Shown here: piece after piece, positions 25,231-34,204 of the stretch | Layout: every line of letters begins with the position of its first letter | Position numbering within the stretch: the stretch's first letter is position 1 | Assembly: GCF_012958305.1 (NCBI RefSeq) | Contig: NZ_JABBYO010000027.1 | Location: forward strand, 1 to 46,552 | Reading direction: 5' to 3' | DNA: 46,552 bases | From: Tautonia rosea | Lineage (GTDB): Bacteria > Planctomycetota > Planctomycetia > Isosphaerales > Isosphaeraceae | Translations under genes and position numbers: made by a program | Notes under the pieces: model-generated | Told to the model about the DNA's origin: nothing | The model's input: the letters and a program-made list of their open reading frames with translations, nothing else | Databases searched by the model: none

Positions 25231-25758
25231 TCACCAGGAAACCAAGGTCTTCCAATCCGAGCACTTCCATCCTGTGAATGTGCGACTGCAAAGGCGTGCC
25301 CGGAGTCTCCTCTCCTGGAAATTCAGGTTGAGCTCCAGCTTGAGAAGCGATCCTGTGGGGTCGTAAAACGTCGCGTCAGCGTTGTCTCTGTCGAGATTGT
25401 ACGTCCCATTAATGGCTCCAGCCACAGCTCCTTCCGTGGAACTGCTCTCGATCGGATCGCGGAGGTAGAACACCCCAACGACGTTTACCGCTCCGATGGT
25501 AAAGGCGTACGGGATCGGGAGGGTACCCCGAGGGATATCACGAAATGCGGGATTCTGTGCTTGGTTCTGCAGGAAACGCTCGAGGGCCTGCTCCTCCTCC
25601 CGTGTCGCTTCTTGGTTGCTGTAGCCATAACCACTGGCCCCTTGGCCCTCCTGTTGTGCCGCATGAGCGTTTCCGCCCAACACGACGGCTCCGGCAGTCA
25701 CAGCCCCAGTAGTGGCCGCCATGTGCATGGCTTTCCGACGGTTGAAGTCGTCCATCAT
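25231..25758 (-). CDS. Tat-type exported hypothetical protein
   Basis: A 175-residue protein from the ATG at 25758 (MMDDFNRRKAMHMAATTGA). Residues 1-33 look like a twin-arginine signal peptide: NRRKAM followed by a hydrophobic stretch and an NAHA cleavage motif. The mature part starts with a QEGQGASGYGYSNQEATREEE segment in two pieces, then a compact domain with three cysteines near the C-terminus (ARLCSRTFTGWKCSDWK). It resembles small secreted planctomycete proteins of unknown function. It is the first of the AT-richer accessory genes and lies 161 bases right of IS630. Confidence 0.6.
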   Translation of the reverse strand: MMDDFNRRKAMHMAATTGAVTAGAVVLGGNAHAAQQEGQGASGYGYSNQEATREEEQALERFLQNQAQNPAFRDIPRGTLPIPYAFTIGAVNVVGVFYLRDPIESSSTEGAVAGAINGTYNLDRDNADATFYDPTGSLLKLELNLNFQERRLRARLCSRTFTGWKCSDWKTLVSW

Positions 25759-25920
25759 ATCCCTCAGTTGCGTTGTGAGAAGGAGTGAGCCTCTTGCGGA
25801 CGCCGCTCTCGGAAGTTGAAGCCGGCCACCGGCCACGTCCGAGCTTTACGCTCTTCATCCTTCCGCCTTGGGTAATTGAAGAAGACCCAATCTGATGTGA
25901 CCCGCTCCGATGAACAGAAA

Positions 25921-26901
25921 TCAGTGCCGACCTTCTCTGATTAGCACATGCGCAGTCTCTGTTATAACGAGATAGTGGAGTTGCATTATAAAAATTGAAC
26001 TCGTAGAAGGAGTCACCGAGTATAGGTTGCCCAGAGGACCTGGTAACCGCACGGTACTGACTTGTTCGACAGCATAGTGGGTAGTCCATTTCCCAATATC
26101 GGTTTCCAGGGTCAATGATGCGACTAAGCTGTCCGGGATGAAGTTGGTTGATCCGTTATCGAACACACGAGGTTTGCTTGCTGTAAGAGTGATTCGTTCA
26201 AATGGGAAACTGTGCTTCGCGGTTAGGACGACATTCCTCGTTTTGTCCAATTTGTCCATTTGCGAAATTTCTACGGTGCCCAGAGCTTTGTCGATTACGA
26301 TATTACTGTTGCAATGCTCTTCCGGCATGCCACCCGAAATATTCAGCACAATTCTACGTAAGTCTCCCTTTATTTCCGTAAGTTGAGCTACTACCTCTTG
26401 GTGATACGGCGACGAAACCGCCGACGGACGACTGCAAATGTCGTTGTATAAGCGTCCTTCGGTGGGTCCAGTCCGTTTATCCATTACGTTGCCGGTGTTC
26501 ACGGGTGAGCGAGCAGGACATCGGCTGTCAGTGTATTCATCAGGATTTCCGAACATGTGGCCGGCTTCGTGAGCTACAGTGTTGCCGTCGTCTTGGTCGT
26601 CCCAATTATTCATGTTCGACGTCCTCGGCCCTCTATGAACGTTAACTATGTGATGCTCGCCAGATTCCACCCATGCGACGTCCACCTGAATTTTGTTTAA
26701 ATTCGGAGGACAAGTATGCTTCTGACTCCATTTTGCAATTATACCGTTTCTCCATGTTTGCTTTAATTGATTAAGTGCTTCGTTACTAATTGGGTACTGA
26801 GGGACGAGCCGGATCCTTAAGGTAACTCGCTCGTCGGTACGATTGTATGCCGCAGTCCAACCAAATATGCACTCGTTGACCGAAAAACTTACGTCGGACA
26901 T
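25921..26901 (-). CDS. Zinc metallopeptidase-like protein (HEAGH motif)
   Basis: A 326-residue protein. HEAGHMFGNPDEY at 111-123 is a zincin motif (HExxHxxxxxDE) with H111, E112 and H115 and a likely third ligand D121 or E122. The preceding segment DVAWVESGEHHIVNV is the edge strand typical of such proteases. No signal peptide is visible, which is odd for an extracellular-type protease. The C-terminal 150 residues form a beta-rich domain with SFPFERITLTAS and STVRLPGPLGNLYSV. The substrate is unknown. AAAGG lies before the ATG. Confidence 0.8.
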   Translation of the reverse strand: MSDVSFSVNECIFGWTAAYNRTDERVTLRIRLVPQYPISNEALNQLKQTWRNGIIAKWSQKHTCPPNLNKIQVDVAWVESGEHHIVNVHRGPRTSNMNNWDDQDDGNTVAHEAGHMFGNPDEYTDSRCPARSPVNTGNVMDKRTGPTEGRLYNDICSRPSAVSSPYHQEVVAQLTEIKGDLRRIVLNISGGMPEEHCNSNIVIDKALGTVEISQMDKLDKTRNVVLTAKHSFPFERITLTASKPRVFDNGSTNFIPDSLVASLTLETDIGKWTTHYAVEQVSTVRLPGPLGNLYSVTPSTSSIFIMQLHYLVITETAHVLIREGRH

Positions 26902-27012
26902 GATTCAACCTTTCATGCACAGTGGCACTTCCTTCGTCTGTGACGGAAGGCACCTCAGCTTGAGGTTCGTCTGGTACTGGCCACACAGCGGCGCTTCCCC
27001 AAGATTTCAGAT

Positions 27013-27891
27013 TCAGAGGCTAGCTCGACAAGATGATGTATAGATAAAATTATTCAAGTGGTAGTGAAAACGTTCAGCGATCCGCTTGAAGCCCAAGTTG
27101 GTGGGATGAAGTTCATTAGACCAATGTTCAGTGGATAAGTTCAAAACATCACGCAAGTTTACATATTTCAACAAACTTTTATTGTGTTGTTGTTCTAGTT
27201 CTTGAAGCATTTCATTAAAAATATCGATAAGACGAATAATAATATCTTGGCGCAAGTGTTCTGGGACGTTTTTTCTTTCGAATGCAGGTCTTAGCCAGGG
27301 GCCAGCGAAGGGGTGATTCTGATTTGGTCCGACGGCTCTTCCGTCGGGACGTGCATAGGCATAGCCGTGGACCAGGATCGGTACTGAGGTGGATACCGAT
27401 CGCACTGCGTTAATGAGAGTTTGGTAATGTTGCTTAGACTTGACCGAGATGCAATCTTGGACTAACTCGTCGTTGAGCCCCGTGGCGGTTAGTAGTTTCT
27501 CTAGGTGAACACCATCCTGGCCGGAGAAATCGTTGCCACCACCTGAAAACAAAAAAACATCAGGTGAAAGAATTTCGATAAATTTAACAACGCTCTGGAT
27601 TTGGTTTGAATGAACCATGTTGCTGAGGGTGTCACCTGCAAACCCCATGCGGAATATGCTGTAGCGACCACCACCGCCCAAGTGGTCGAGAAGATCTCGT
27701 CCGCCACCCTCAAGGAATCGCGCGGTAAAGTCGTAGTCAAACCAAGAATCGCCTTCCGCGACTATTATTGGAGCTAACGGATACCTAACCAAGCGGTCTA
27801 CAAAGTATTTAATATTGCGAATCGTTGTAATGGCTGGACACTCAGTCCAGAGTCTCACTAATGCCGACTTGATCTTTTCGAAGTCTCTCAT
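27013..27891 (-). CDS. SGNH-type hydrolase
   Basis: A 292-residue esterase/lipase-like protein of the SGNH superfamily. Block I is GDSWFDYD with catalytic S49, block III is GGGNDF with N120, and the C-terminal block is SNELHPTNLGF with H262. The acid normally three residues before the His is N259 here, so the family D is replaced by N or the triad uses another residue. No signal peptide is visible. A broken paralogue lies at 33762-34031 with the same N-terminal residues. A terminator-bearing RNA element lies 273 bases upstream. Confidence 0.82.
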   Translation of the reverse strand: MRDFEKIKSALVRLWTECPAITTIRNIKYFVDRLVRYPLAPIIVAEGDSWFDYDFTARFLEGGGRDLLDHLGGGGRYSIFRMGFAGDTLSNMVHSNQIQSVVKFIEILSPDVFLFSGGGNDFSGQDGVHLEKLLTATGLNDELVQDCISVKSKQHYQTLINAVRSVSTSVPILVHGYAYARPDGRAVGPNQNHPFAGPWLRPAFERKNVPEHLRQDIIIRLIDIFNEMLQELEQQHNKSLLKYVNLRDVLNLSTEHWSNELHPTNLGFKRIAERFHYHLNNFIYTSSCRASL

Positions 27892-28163
27892 GGCTATGTG
27901 ATATTTTCAGTTTAGGTGATTGTTCTGGTCTAATTCGTGTGCTTGCTTCGATCGGATGTACTGTCGGCACCTCCTTCGCCGCAGAGATTGGGGGGTTGCT
28001 GGGATTGCTCGGGGAGGAGAGGACACCGGTTTTGGAACACGCCAAGCGGTTGTCTTAATGCACCCGGCTTTCTGCTCAGCGTGCAGAGTGTTTCATGGTT
28101 TAGCCTGTGTTTGGTAAGTTTTTGCCCTCATTACACCATGCGACTTTGCTAAGGTGACGGCAC

Positions 28164-28247
28164 AAAAAAACCCCATCATGCATAGTGACGCATGTTGGGG
28201 CCTTCACGACCGGATTCACGACTACCCATCTTGAGTAGTTCGTATAC
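28164..28247 (-). ncRNA. Structured RNA element, copy 1, with intrinsic terminator
   Basis: Minus-strand unit with hairpin CTAC-loop-GTAG (28222-28238, loop TCAAGATGG), core CCGGTCGTGAAGGCC, terminator stem (28171-28200, CATGC/GCATG and CCCCA/TGGGG) and a seven-U tail. TTGACA lies upstream at 28277-28282. The two other copies share loop, core and terminator, and stem bases covary (CTAC/GTAG here, TTGC/GCAA in copy 3). Family not recognised; either an independent small RNA or a 5' leader of the SGNH gene. Confidence 0.6.
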
Positions 28248-28304
28248 TGGTCAGTTTCAGCCTGGCCCAAGCGCCTTGTCAAGCAATAACCGGGAAATTT
28301 TTTG

Positions 28305-28560
28305 AATGCATCATGCCTTGCATGGACTGAGTGTTAACCAGGTTCCGAAGTTTGCGGTGGTAGAAATCCTTACGATCGATGACCAGCCGCTTCTGGCGGG
28401 TGACGAAGCCGCTCCCGAATTCGAGGATGAATCCCTCCAGTTCTTGGAGGATCGCCCCCTCGAGGTCGGGCTCGCTATAGATATCCTTCAGGCCGATGAA
28501 GTCCAGGAACTAGGGATAGCGGAAGACGAGTTCGGGGGTGGGTCTTCCTCGTCCGGAGCG
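28305..28560 (-). pseudogene. Remnant of a DUF1016 (YhcG-type PDDEXK nuclease) gene
   Basis: On the minus strand a frame reads ELVFRYP, stop (TAG), FLDFIGLKDIYSEPDLEGAILQ, then ELEGFILEFGSGF and VTRQKRLVIDRKDFYHRKLR. This is the YhcG/DUF1016 C-terminal pattern, in which a two-strand nuclease follows LExxLxxHLxxFLLELGxGF. The in-frame stop, missing strands and abrupt end show a decayed gene. It lies just downstream of the ferredoxin tail on the same strand. Confidence 0.6.
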
Positions 28561-28657
28561 TTTCCAATTCCTGCCCGTCCTGGCGTGCCCTGTCCCCGAT
28601 TCCGTCGTCATCTCGATTACCATCGGCCGTCTTCGGTGGTCCATCAAGGCATCCGAC

Positions 28658-28750
28658 TTAGTCATCGGCCCGGCGGCGGCGCAGACGCTCCTTCTGCTCG
28701 GCCGTCATCGCCCGGGTGATCTCGGCGTTGAGCCGGGTGAATTGCTCGGA
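28658..28750 (-). pseudogene. C-terminal part of an IS256-split ferredoxin gene
   Basis: Reads SEQ (from the duplicated nonamer), then FTRLNAEITRAMTAEQKERL and RRRRADD before TAA at 28658-28660. Joined across the IS256 element it continues the frame of the ferredoxin at 30145-30416 without gap. The EQF-x-x-LNAE stretch is typical of C-terminal tails of bacterial 2[4Fe-4S] ferredoxins. Confidence 0.85.
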
Positions 28751-30144
28751 GGGGGTATAACCAGAAGTCGTTGACAGGAGGTTGAAGGGCGGCGGGGTAT
28801 CCTGGTGATGCAATCGTTAAAGAGCACACCGATGGCCCACGAGGCCGAGGAGTACCCCGCCATGAGCGAGTCTACCACCGAGCCCCCCATCGTGCCGCTG
28901 CCCACGGGCCAGGACATGCTGACCGACCTGCTCCGGGATGGGGCCAGGCGGCTGCTGGCCGAGGCCATCGAGGCCGAGGTCGCCGCCTGGATCGACGCCC
29001 ACTCCCACCTCAGGGACGCCTCGGGCCGTCAGCAGGTCGTCCGCAACGGCCACCTGCCCGGGCGGGCGATCCAGACCGGCATCGGCGAGATCGAGGTCCG
29101 CCAGCCGAGGGTCCACGACCGCAGGCCGCCGGGCCAGCGGGAGAAGTTCACGCCCGCCGTCTTGCCCCCCTATCTGAGGCGGACCAGGAACCTGGAGGAG
29201 TTGATCCCCTGGCTGTACCTGAAGGGTATCAGCACTGGCGACTTCGCCGAGGCCCTCGGGGCGATCCTCGGCCCGGACGCCCCGAACCTCTTGGCGACGA
29301 CCATCACCCGCCTGAAGGCCGCCTGGGAGGCCGACCACGAGGCATGGTCGAAGCGATCGATGGAGGGCAAGCACTTCGTCTACGTCTGGGCCGACGGCGT
29401 GCACTTCACCATCCGCCTGGAGGGGGGCCGCCAGTGCATCCTCGTCCTGATGGGGGCGACCGCCGACGGCAAGAAGGAGCTGATCGCCATCGCCGACGGC
29501 TACCGGGAGAGCGAGCAGTCGTGGAAGGAGCTGCTGCTGGACTGCAAGGCCCGGGGCCTGGAGGTCGAGCCGAGCCTGGCGATCGGCGACGGGGCCCTGG
29601 GCTTCTGGAAGGCGATGCGTCAGGTCTGGGACACGACGAAGCAGCAGCGATGCTGGGTGCACAAGACGGCCAACGTGCTGGACAAGCTGCCCAGGGGCTC
29701 GCAGCCGAAGGCCAAGCGGATGCTCCACGACATCTACCAGGCCGAGGGCCGGGAGGGTGCGGAGAAGGCGTTCGACCTGTTCGTGGCGACCTACGAGGCG
29801 AAGTACCCCAAGGCGACGGGTTGCCTGGCCAAGGACCGGGGGACGCTGCTGACGTTCTACGACTTCCCGGCGGAGCACTGGGTCCACATCCGCACGACGA
29901 ACCCGATCGAGTCGGTATTCTCAACGGTCCGGCTGCGTCACGCCAAGACGAAGGGGAGCGGGAGCCGGACGGCATGCCTGACGATGGTCTACAAGCTGAT
30001 GGAATCGGCATCGAAGAAGTGGCGTGCGTTGAACGGTTCGACACTCCTTCCCGAGGTCATCCAGGGCACCGTCTTCGTGGACGGCGTGAAGCAGGAGAAG
30101 CCCGCCGCCTGAGAGCCACCATCAACGACATTTGACAATATCCC
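28751..30144 (+). mobile_element. IS256-family insertion sequence inside a ferredoxin gene
   Basis: Complete element of 1394 bases with imperfect inverted ends (GGGGTATAACCAGAAGTCGT on the left; GGGATATTGTCAAATGTCGT read inward on the right). The 9-base sequence TGCTCGGAG is duplicated at 28742-28750 and 30145-30153, the usual target duplication size for IS256. The intact transposase and exact duplication point to a recent insertion. Confidence 0.93.
28832..30112 (+). CDS. IS256-family (mutator-type) transposase
   Basis: A 426-residue transposase (starts at 28805, 28832 and 28862 are all in frame; MAHEAEEYP chosen). DDE residues lie in [22 protein letters not shown] and [15 protein letters not shown], with the C-terminal [19 protein letters not shown] helix typical of the family. 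The N-terminal DNA-binding part has [14 protein letters not shown]. Intact. A shortened derivative of a sister element is at 32516-32824. Confidence 0.93.
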   Translation: MAHEAEEYPAMSESTTEPPIVPLPTGQDMLTDLLRDGARRLLAEAIEAEVAAWIDAHSHLRDASGRQQVVRNGHLPGRAIQTGIGEIEVRQPRVHDRRPPGQREKFTPAVLPPYLRRTRNLEELIPWLYLKGISTGDFAEALGAILGPDAPNLLATTITRLKAAWEADHEAWSKRSMEGKHFVYVWADGVHFTIRLEGGRQCILVLMGATADGKKELIAIADGYRESEQSWKELLLDCKARGLEVEPSLAIGDGALGFWKAMRQVWDTTKQQRCWVHKTANVLDKLPRGSQPKAKRMLHDIYQAEGREGAEKAFDLFVATYEAKYPKATGCLAKDRGTLLTFYDFPAEHWVHIRTTNPIESVFSTVRLRHAKTKGSGSRTACLTMVYKLMESASKKWRALNGSTLLPEVIQGTVFVDGVKQEKPAA

Positions 30145-30416
30145 TGCTCGGAGCCCTCCGGGACGGACCGGTCCTCGTAGATGGCCTCGACCGGGCATGC
30201 CGTCTCGCACTCCCCGCAGTCGATGCATTCGTCCGGGTTGATCATGAGCATCCCGGGGCGGGGCCGGGAGTCCCCGTCGTCAGTGCCGGCGCGGAGGAAG
30301 CCGACGCCCCGGCCGAACAGGGCGCCCGGCACGAAGTAGAAGCAGTCGGCCGGGCACTCGGCCAGGCAGTCCTGGTTCAGCGTCCCGATGCAGCTCTCGG
30401 TGGCCACGTAGGCCAT
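30145..30416 (-). pseudogene. N-terminal part of an IS256-split ferredoxin
   Basis: Reads [20 protein letters not shown], then CPADCFYF, later [21 protein letters not shown] and PEGSEQ at the IS border. The cysteine clusters C-x7-C-x3-C and CxxCxxCxxxCP match a two-cluster ferredoxin of the 7Fe/8Fe type, an electron carrier. The frame continues at 28741 on the far side of IS256, giving a protein of about 118 residues. As it stands, the interrupted gene would add IS-encoded residues and is probably non-functional. Confidence 0.9.
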
Positions 30417-30938
30417 GCTCGCTCCCCCTCGATGGTCGGGTTCGGTCCGGGGAATTCTATCCGCCCTGCCCCGATCCGATTGTCGCGACGGCGTCGCGAT
30501 TTTCCCCGTGGGCCGTGGTCCTCGTCGTCTACGCCCGATCCCGAGGGATCGCGGCAGGTTCGGGCGACGATCGGGTTTTCTCGTTTACGGGTTGTAGACG
30601 CGGCAAGTCTCGGGGATGTCGGGAGATTCGTCGGATTTCGGGCGGCGGCGTCCGCACCGTGGTGCATGGGGTGTGCGGGGAGCGCTGTGATTCGACGGTT
30701 AGCGTGCTTTATAGTCCGTTTCGTGAGGTGACCCCAAGTGTGGTGGTGTCGCTTGATGCCGACCTCTTCCCTTCGATGTTTGCACCATGCGAAAAACCTT
30801 CGGGCAGGATGCCCGATCTTACTGGCACGATGCCGCCACAATGTTCAACTCACTGGACCGCCAATTCCAATTACCGTTGAACCAAGACAAACATGCGCGA
30901 TCACGCACGCGGATTAAGCGGGCACTCCTTGGAACTGC
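30417..30938. other. Non-coding stretch between the split ferredoxin and the WD40 gene
   Basis: No supported gene in 522 bases. GC is high near the ferredoxin promoter side (30420-30620) and drops towards 30900. Small open frames on both strands have no motif or ribosome site. The boundary between backbone-like and accessory-like composition falls here. Confidence 0.4.
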
Positions 30939-32291
30939 TCACATCCGCCGCAGCTTCAGAACCCTCGATGTCCCGTCATCACTTGCTGTCACTACGAGGA
31001 TCGGGCCAAAGCGGCTTTGATTGAGCATTGCGGAATTGACGGCAGCTGTGTGCCCATCAAATGTATGAGTCAGCTCAAGGCTGGGCCACTTCCAAAAGTA
31101 CACTAGACCATCTTCAGACGCTGTTACCACACAACAAAGCAGGTCTGTCTCTAGCGCGTCAATAGACCGAACAGAGCTCCCGTGGCAACCTTTACTCTCC
31201 CAGGCATTATCCGGAAACCTGTACGCAGAAATCGTATGGTCGCCATTTGCAGACAGTACTGCTGAGCTACTAAAGGCCACCGCCCGAATCCTTACGTTTC
31301 TCCAAGCAGTACTTAGTCGAGAAGTTTCTTTGAGAGTCTCGAGGTTACGCAAGAGAACCCAGCCGTTAGGACCACCCGTTGCAAGCAGACCCCCTAAAAC
31401 AGACACGTCGACTGCAACCGCGCTGTTGGCCCACGTCTCAACACTACGAAGCACTTCCCCAGTCGTAAGATTCCACACTTCAATGCGAGGAGAGCGAGAG
31501 TTGTTCCGATATAGTGCAAGAACAGCCGCGTCAAATCCGGCACTTGTGGACGATAGCCTAAAGAAGGCGACGTCGTTTATCGCCACCGGGTCACTTGTCA
31601 CGTCAAACTCGCGTATGAGTTTCCGGCCCCAAAGATCCCACAGCGATAGCGAATTCGCGACTAATGCATGAGGCGATGACAATGCAACGCTGCCGTTAGT
31701 CCAGAAACGAGCATGGGGCTGACTGTGGTGAAGAACTTCATGCTCGCTACCGTCATCTACGGCCCAGAAGCGGATGGTCTTGTCTATGCCTGCAGATACA
31801 GCTAAGTCATCCGTCAAAAACGTGGCTCCCGTAACTGCGCCTGAGTGCCCATCAAATCGGGCAGTCTCTAAGATATCGAAGTCAGCCCATTCACGATACG
31901 TGAGCGGCGGGGCAACGTCATTTGATAGGTCAACAAAGAGGGAGTACTCGATGGCGGCCCTTCCCTCAACCTTTTCGTTTGACTTAAAGCCCACGCTGTG
32001 AAGTGAAACAACGTAGGATTGGTCTTTCCTAATTCGAAATGGCGGGTCTATTTGGCGGTCGAGTTCCGTACAGTCGAGGACAGGTATTGGTCCAATTTCG
32101 ATCTTGTCGTCAGGGTCGTCCACTCGGTAGATCTTCAAAGTTGTGTTGTGTGCCCGACCTTCGCACCCGGTGGTTGTTTCGACCTTGTAACGAGTCAGCT
32201 TACCAGGCAATGGGGCCGTTACTTCCCGACTCTTGTGAAACTCTCCGTCGGGTTCTGCGCTTACGGCGAAATCGGTATTGATCCACGGCAT
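30939..32291 (-). CDS. WD40-repeat protein with novel N-terminal domain
   Basis: A 450-residue protein starting MPWINTDFAVS. Residues about 10-125 form a beta domain with APLPGKLTRYKVETTTGCEG and a second cysteine in LDCTELDRQ; the same domain occurs at the start of the 39738-41606 product. Residues about 140-450 carry a WD40 propeller with GHSGAVTGATFL...AGIDKTIRFWAVD, SANGDHTISAYRF, TASEDGLVYFWKWPSLELTHTFDGHTAAV in shorter runs and DDGTSRVLKLR. WD40 propellers bind proteins. No signal peptide is visible, although the gene lies among secreted-type hydrolases. Confidence 0.8.
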   Translation of the reverse strand: MPWINTDFAVSAEPDGEFHKSREVTAPLPGKLTRYKVETTTGCEGRAHNTTLKIYRVDDPDDKIEIGPIPVLDCTELDRQIDPPFRIRKDQSYVVSLHSVGFKSNEKVEGRAAIEYSLFVDLSNDVAPPLTYREWADFDILETARFDGHSGAVTGATFLTDDLAVSAGIDKTIRFWAVDDGSEHEVLHHSQPHARFWTNGSVALSSPHALVANSLSLWDLWGRKLIREFDVTSDPVAINDVAFFRLSSTSAGFDAAVLALYRNNSRSPRIEVWNLTTGEVLRSVETWANSAVAVDVSVLGGLLATGGPNGWVLLRNLETLKETSRLSTAWRNVRIRAVAFSSSAVLSANGDHTISAYRFPDNAWESKGCHGSSVRSIDALETDLLCCVVTASEDGLVYFWKWPSLELTHTFDGHTAAVNSAMLNQSRFGPILVVTASDDGTSRVLKLRRM

Positions 32292-32515
32292 AGTTGACTC
32301 TCTAATCGGTACTCCGACACATCGCGTGGCGTTGCCGTGCGAGTCCGGCCCTGGCAAACAAACGGTCGTCGCCAAAAATGTGCGAATTGTGACGGGCAGT
32401 CAATTGGAAATGGGCGCGTAAGCGGGGCTCTCCCGCGATCTTGGTGAACTCGGCTCGGTCCTCCCAACCGGCGGTCAGCGGGCCCCTCGATCAGGCGGTG
32501 TGGACGACCCGCGCC

Positions 32516-32824
32516 GGGGTATGGTCAAGAGTTGTGGACGGAGGCCGTTCAGGCGGCGGGCTTCTCCCTGATGCCGTCGATGAAAACCGTCCTCTTCACG
32601 ACCTCGGCTTCGATGGCCTGGGCCAAGAGGGTGCGAGCACCCTGGCGGAGGAGGTCGGTCAGCGGATCGGCTGACCCGGCGTCGAACCCGATGATAGACT
32701 GATTCACGGCGGCGTACTCCTCGGCCACTTCGGCCGGTTGGTGGTCTGGCGATTCACCAAGGGTACGCCGCCCTCCTCATCTGTCCATCATCATCTGTCC
32801 ATCAACGACTTTCGGTTATAGCTC
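32516..32824 (-). mobile_element. Internally deleted IS256 derivative (MITE-like)
   Basis: 309 bases between IS256-type ends (GGGGTATGGTCAAGAGTTG on the left; TATAACCGAAAGTCGTTGAT read inward from about 32820 on the right). Inside, the minus strand encodes DPLTDLLRQGARTLLAQAIE and AEV fused directly to KRTVFIDGIREKPAA, stop: the N- and C-termini of the transposase with the middle missing. The join lies at a GAGGTC repeat shared by both ends of the gap. It has no active transposase and could move only in trans. No clear target duplication. Confidence 0.8.
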
Positions 32825-32841
32825 GCTGCTGGGCGGGCGAG

Positions 32842-33651
32842 TCACTCGCAGCCACACTCCTTCGGGGCACTCGCCGGTATAGCTGTAGGGATGGGGATGA
32901 TAATATTGTCCGCACACGCCAGCTCGAATTCGTTTCCCTGCCAACTTGCGTAAATGCATGCATTCGTAATTTTGACGTAGCTTCCACCGTAGCAGGCTTT
33001 AGCCTTGAATTTTGCGCCGAAGACGTTGCCGCTAATGTCGGCGTCCCCAATGCCGCAAACTGGCAATTCATCGACGGTCACGTCGATAGTGGTGGACCCG
33101 GTCTCATTAATGATGGTTCTGCCCCAGCACTTGAGCTTGGCTCGACCCTCCACCCTTAGCGTGATTTTCCTGGAGCCAGGGTCGAAACTACCCGAGAGCC
33201 TGAGGTAACTGCCACTCGTGCTGCACGGACCCATCGGTTCGATGGCGTTGGTGAGAGAACTACCGTAGGAGAGTTCAACAAAGGGCAGGTCGATGTTGAT
33301 AGGAATGCGAACGAGGTAAGCAGGCAAGTCGCAGACAGTTCCTACCCTCACACCTTCCCCGATTATGTAGATGACAAAGTGACGGTCACAAAGGGACAGA
33401 AGGCCCTTAACGCCCAGGACTTTGACATGACCTTCTAATTGAAAGCGTTCCTGACCTGGAAGGGTTCTAGAAAGAGAATCCATGAGTTCAATTTGTGGCA
33501 GGCCAAGTTCCGAGACGGCTTTAGGCTTCGATTGGACCGGCCCGCTGCTCGGTACAAAGTCGATTGGTGAGACCAATAGCGGGATAGTCAGTTGGTCGGT
33601 GGCGAGCGCAATGAATCCAAGCGGACTGTTGTTGGATGTGTTCTCAGACAT
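32842..33651 (-). CDS. Hypothetical protein, beta-rich, cysteine-containing
   Basis: A 269-residue protein from the ATG at 33651 (MSENTSNNSPLG). It is mostly beta strands with six or more cysteines towards the C-terminus (VCGIGDADISG, KACYGGSYVKITNACIYASW, ending PKECGCE) and a central repeated pattern of VxxxxxLxLSGSFDPGSRKI type. The RHGK-free, aromatic-poor composition suggests a structural or binding protein. No signal peptide is evident. It is flanked by the IS256 derivative and the broken SGNH gene. Family unknown. Confidence 0.6.
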   Translation of the reverse strand: MSENTSNNSPLGFIALATDQLTIPLLVSPIDFVPSSGPVQSKPKAVSELGLPQIELMDSLSRTLPGQERFQLEGHVKVLGVKGLLSLCDRHFVIYIIGEGVRVGTVCDLPAYLVRIPINIDLPFVELSYGSSLTNAIEPMGPCSTSGSYLRLSGSFDPGSRKITLRVEGRAKLKCWGRTIINETGSTTIDVTVDELPVCGIGDADISGNVFGAKFKAKACYGGSYVKITNACIYASWQGNEFELACADNIIIPIPTAIPASAPKECGCE

Positions 33652-33761
33652 TGGAGCCTCCGGAGTCGAGTAGGTGTGCCTCGGTTGCCGACCGACGTCA
33701 ACGCATCGCATTGTACGTATGCAATTCTTCCTGGCCGCCGTCATTTGGGCCGAACTCTGTG

Positions 33762-34031
33762 CTATAGCCAAAACCCGGCGACACTCAGCCGCAGGATGCT
33801 GTAGCGACCTCCCTCGCCCAAATGGGCAAGGAGATCACGTCCCCCGGCGTCGAGGAATCGAGCCGTGAAGTCGTAGTCGAGCCACGATTCACCCTCTGCG
33901 ACGAGGACAGGGGCGAGAGGGTACTTCACTAGTCTGTTCAGAAAGTACTTGACGTTGTGGATTACGAACCAGTGAGGACTCTCCGTGAGCATTTTGAAAA
34001 GCCTTGAAGAGATCCGAGCAATGGCACTCAT
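33762..34031 (-). pseudogene. Truncated SGNH hydrolase paralogue
   Basis: Begins MSAIARISSRLFKML with a GAGGAGG site and matches the N-terminus of the 27013-27891 hydrolase closely: FLNRLVKYPLAPVLVAEG against FVDRLVRYPLAPIIVAEG, and SWLDYDFTARFLDAGGRDLL against SWFDYDFTARFLEGGGRDLL. Block I reads GESW instead of GDSW. After GGRYSIL the sequence diverges and stops at about 90 residues, losing the catalytic N and H blocks. Dead copy by duplication and decay. Confidence 0.85.
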
Positions 34032-34204
34032 CGAAAGTTCCTCCTCAATTCTGGGGCATCCAGTGAGGTAACTTCTGATGCAGAGCGTACGTTGGTCCAA
34101 TCCTGGCGAAGCCGTTGTGTGCCATAATACTGTGAATCATGACAAGTGCGTATATATCAGACATGGAACCCAATGGGTCAAGTAACTACTCCGCCTCACG
34201 TTGG

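Noticed and set aside
28164-28247. c-di-GMP or fluoride riboswitch
   Set aside because: None of the conserved GEMM or crcB segments (for example CACGCACAGGGCAAACC, CTGATGACTCCT) is present in the three copies.
28805-29900. Long antisense frames over the IS256 transposase
   Set aside because: High-GC shadow of a conserved transposase.
32516-32824. Target-site duplication of the IS256 derivative
   Set aside because: The nine flanking bases on each side (ACCCGCGCC and GCTGCTGGG) do not match.
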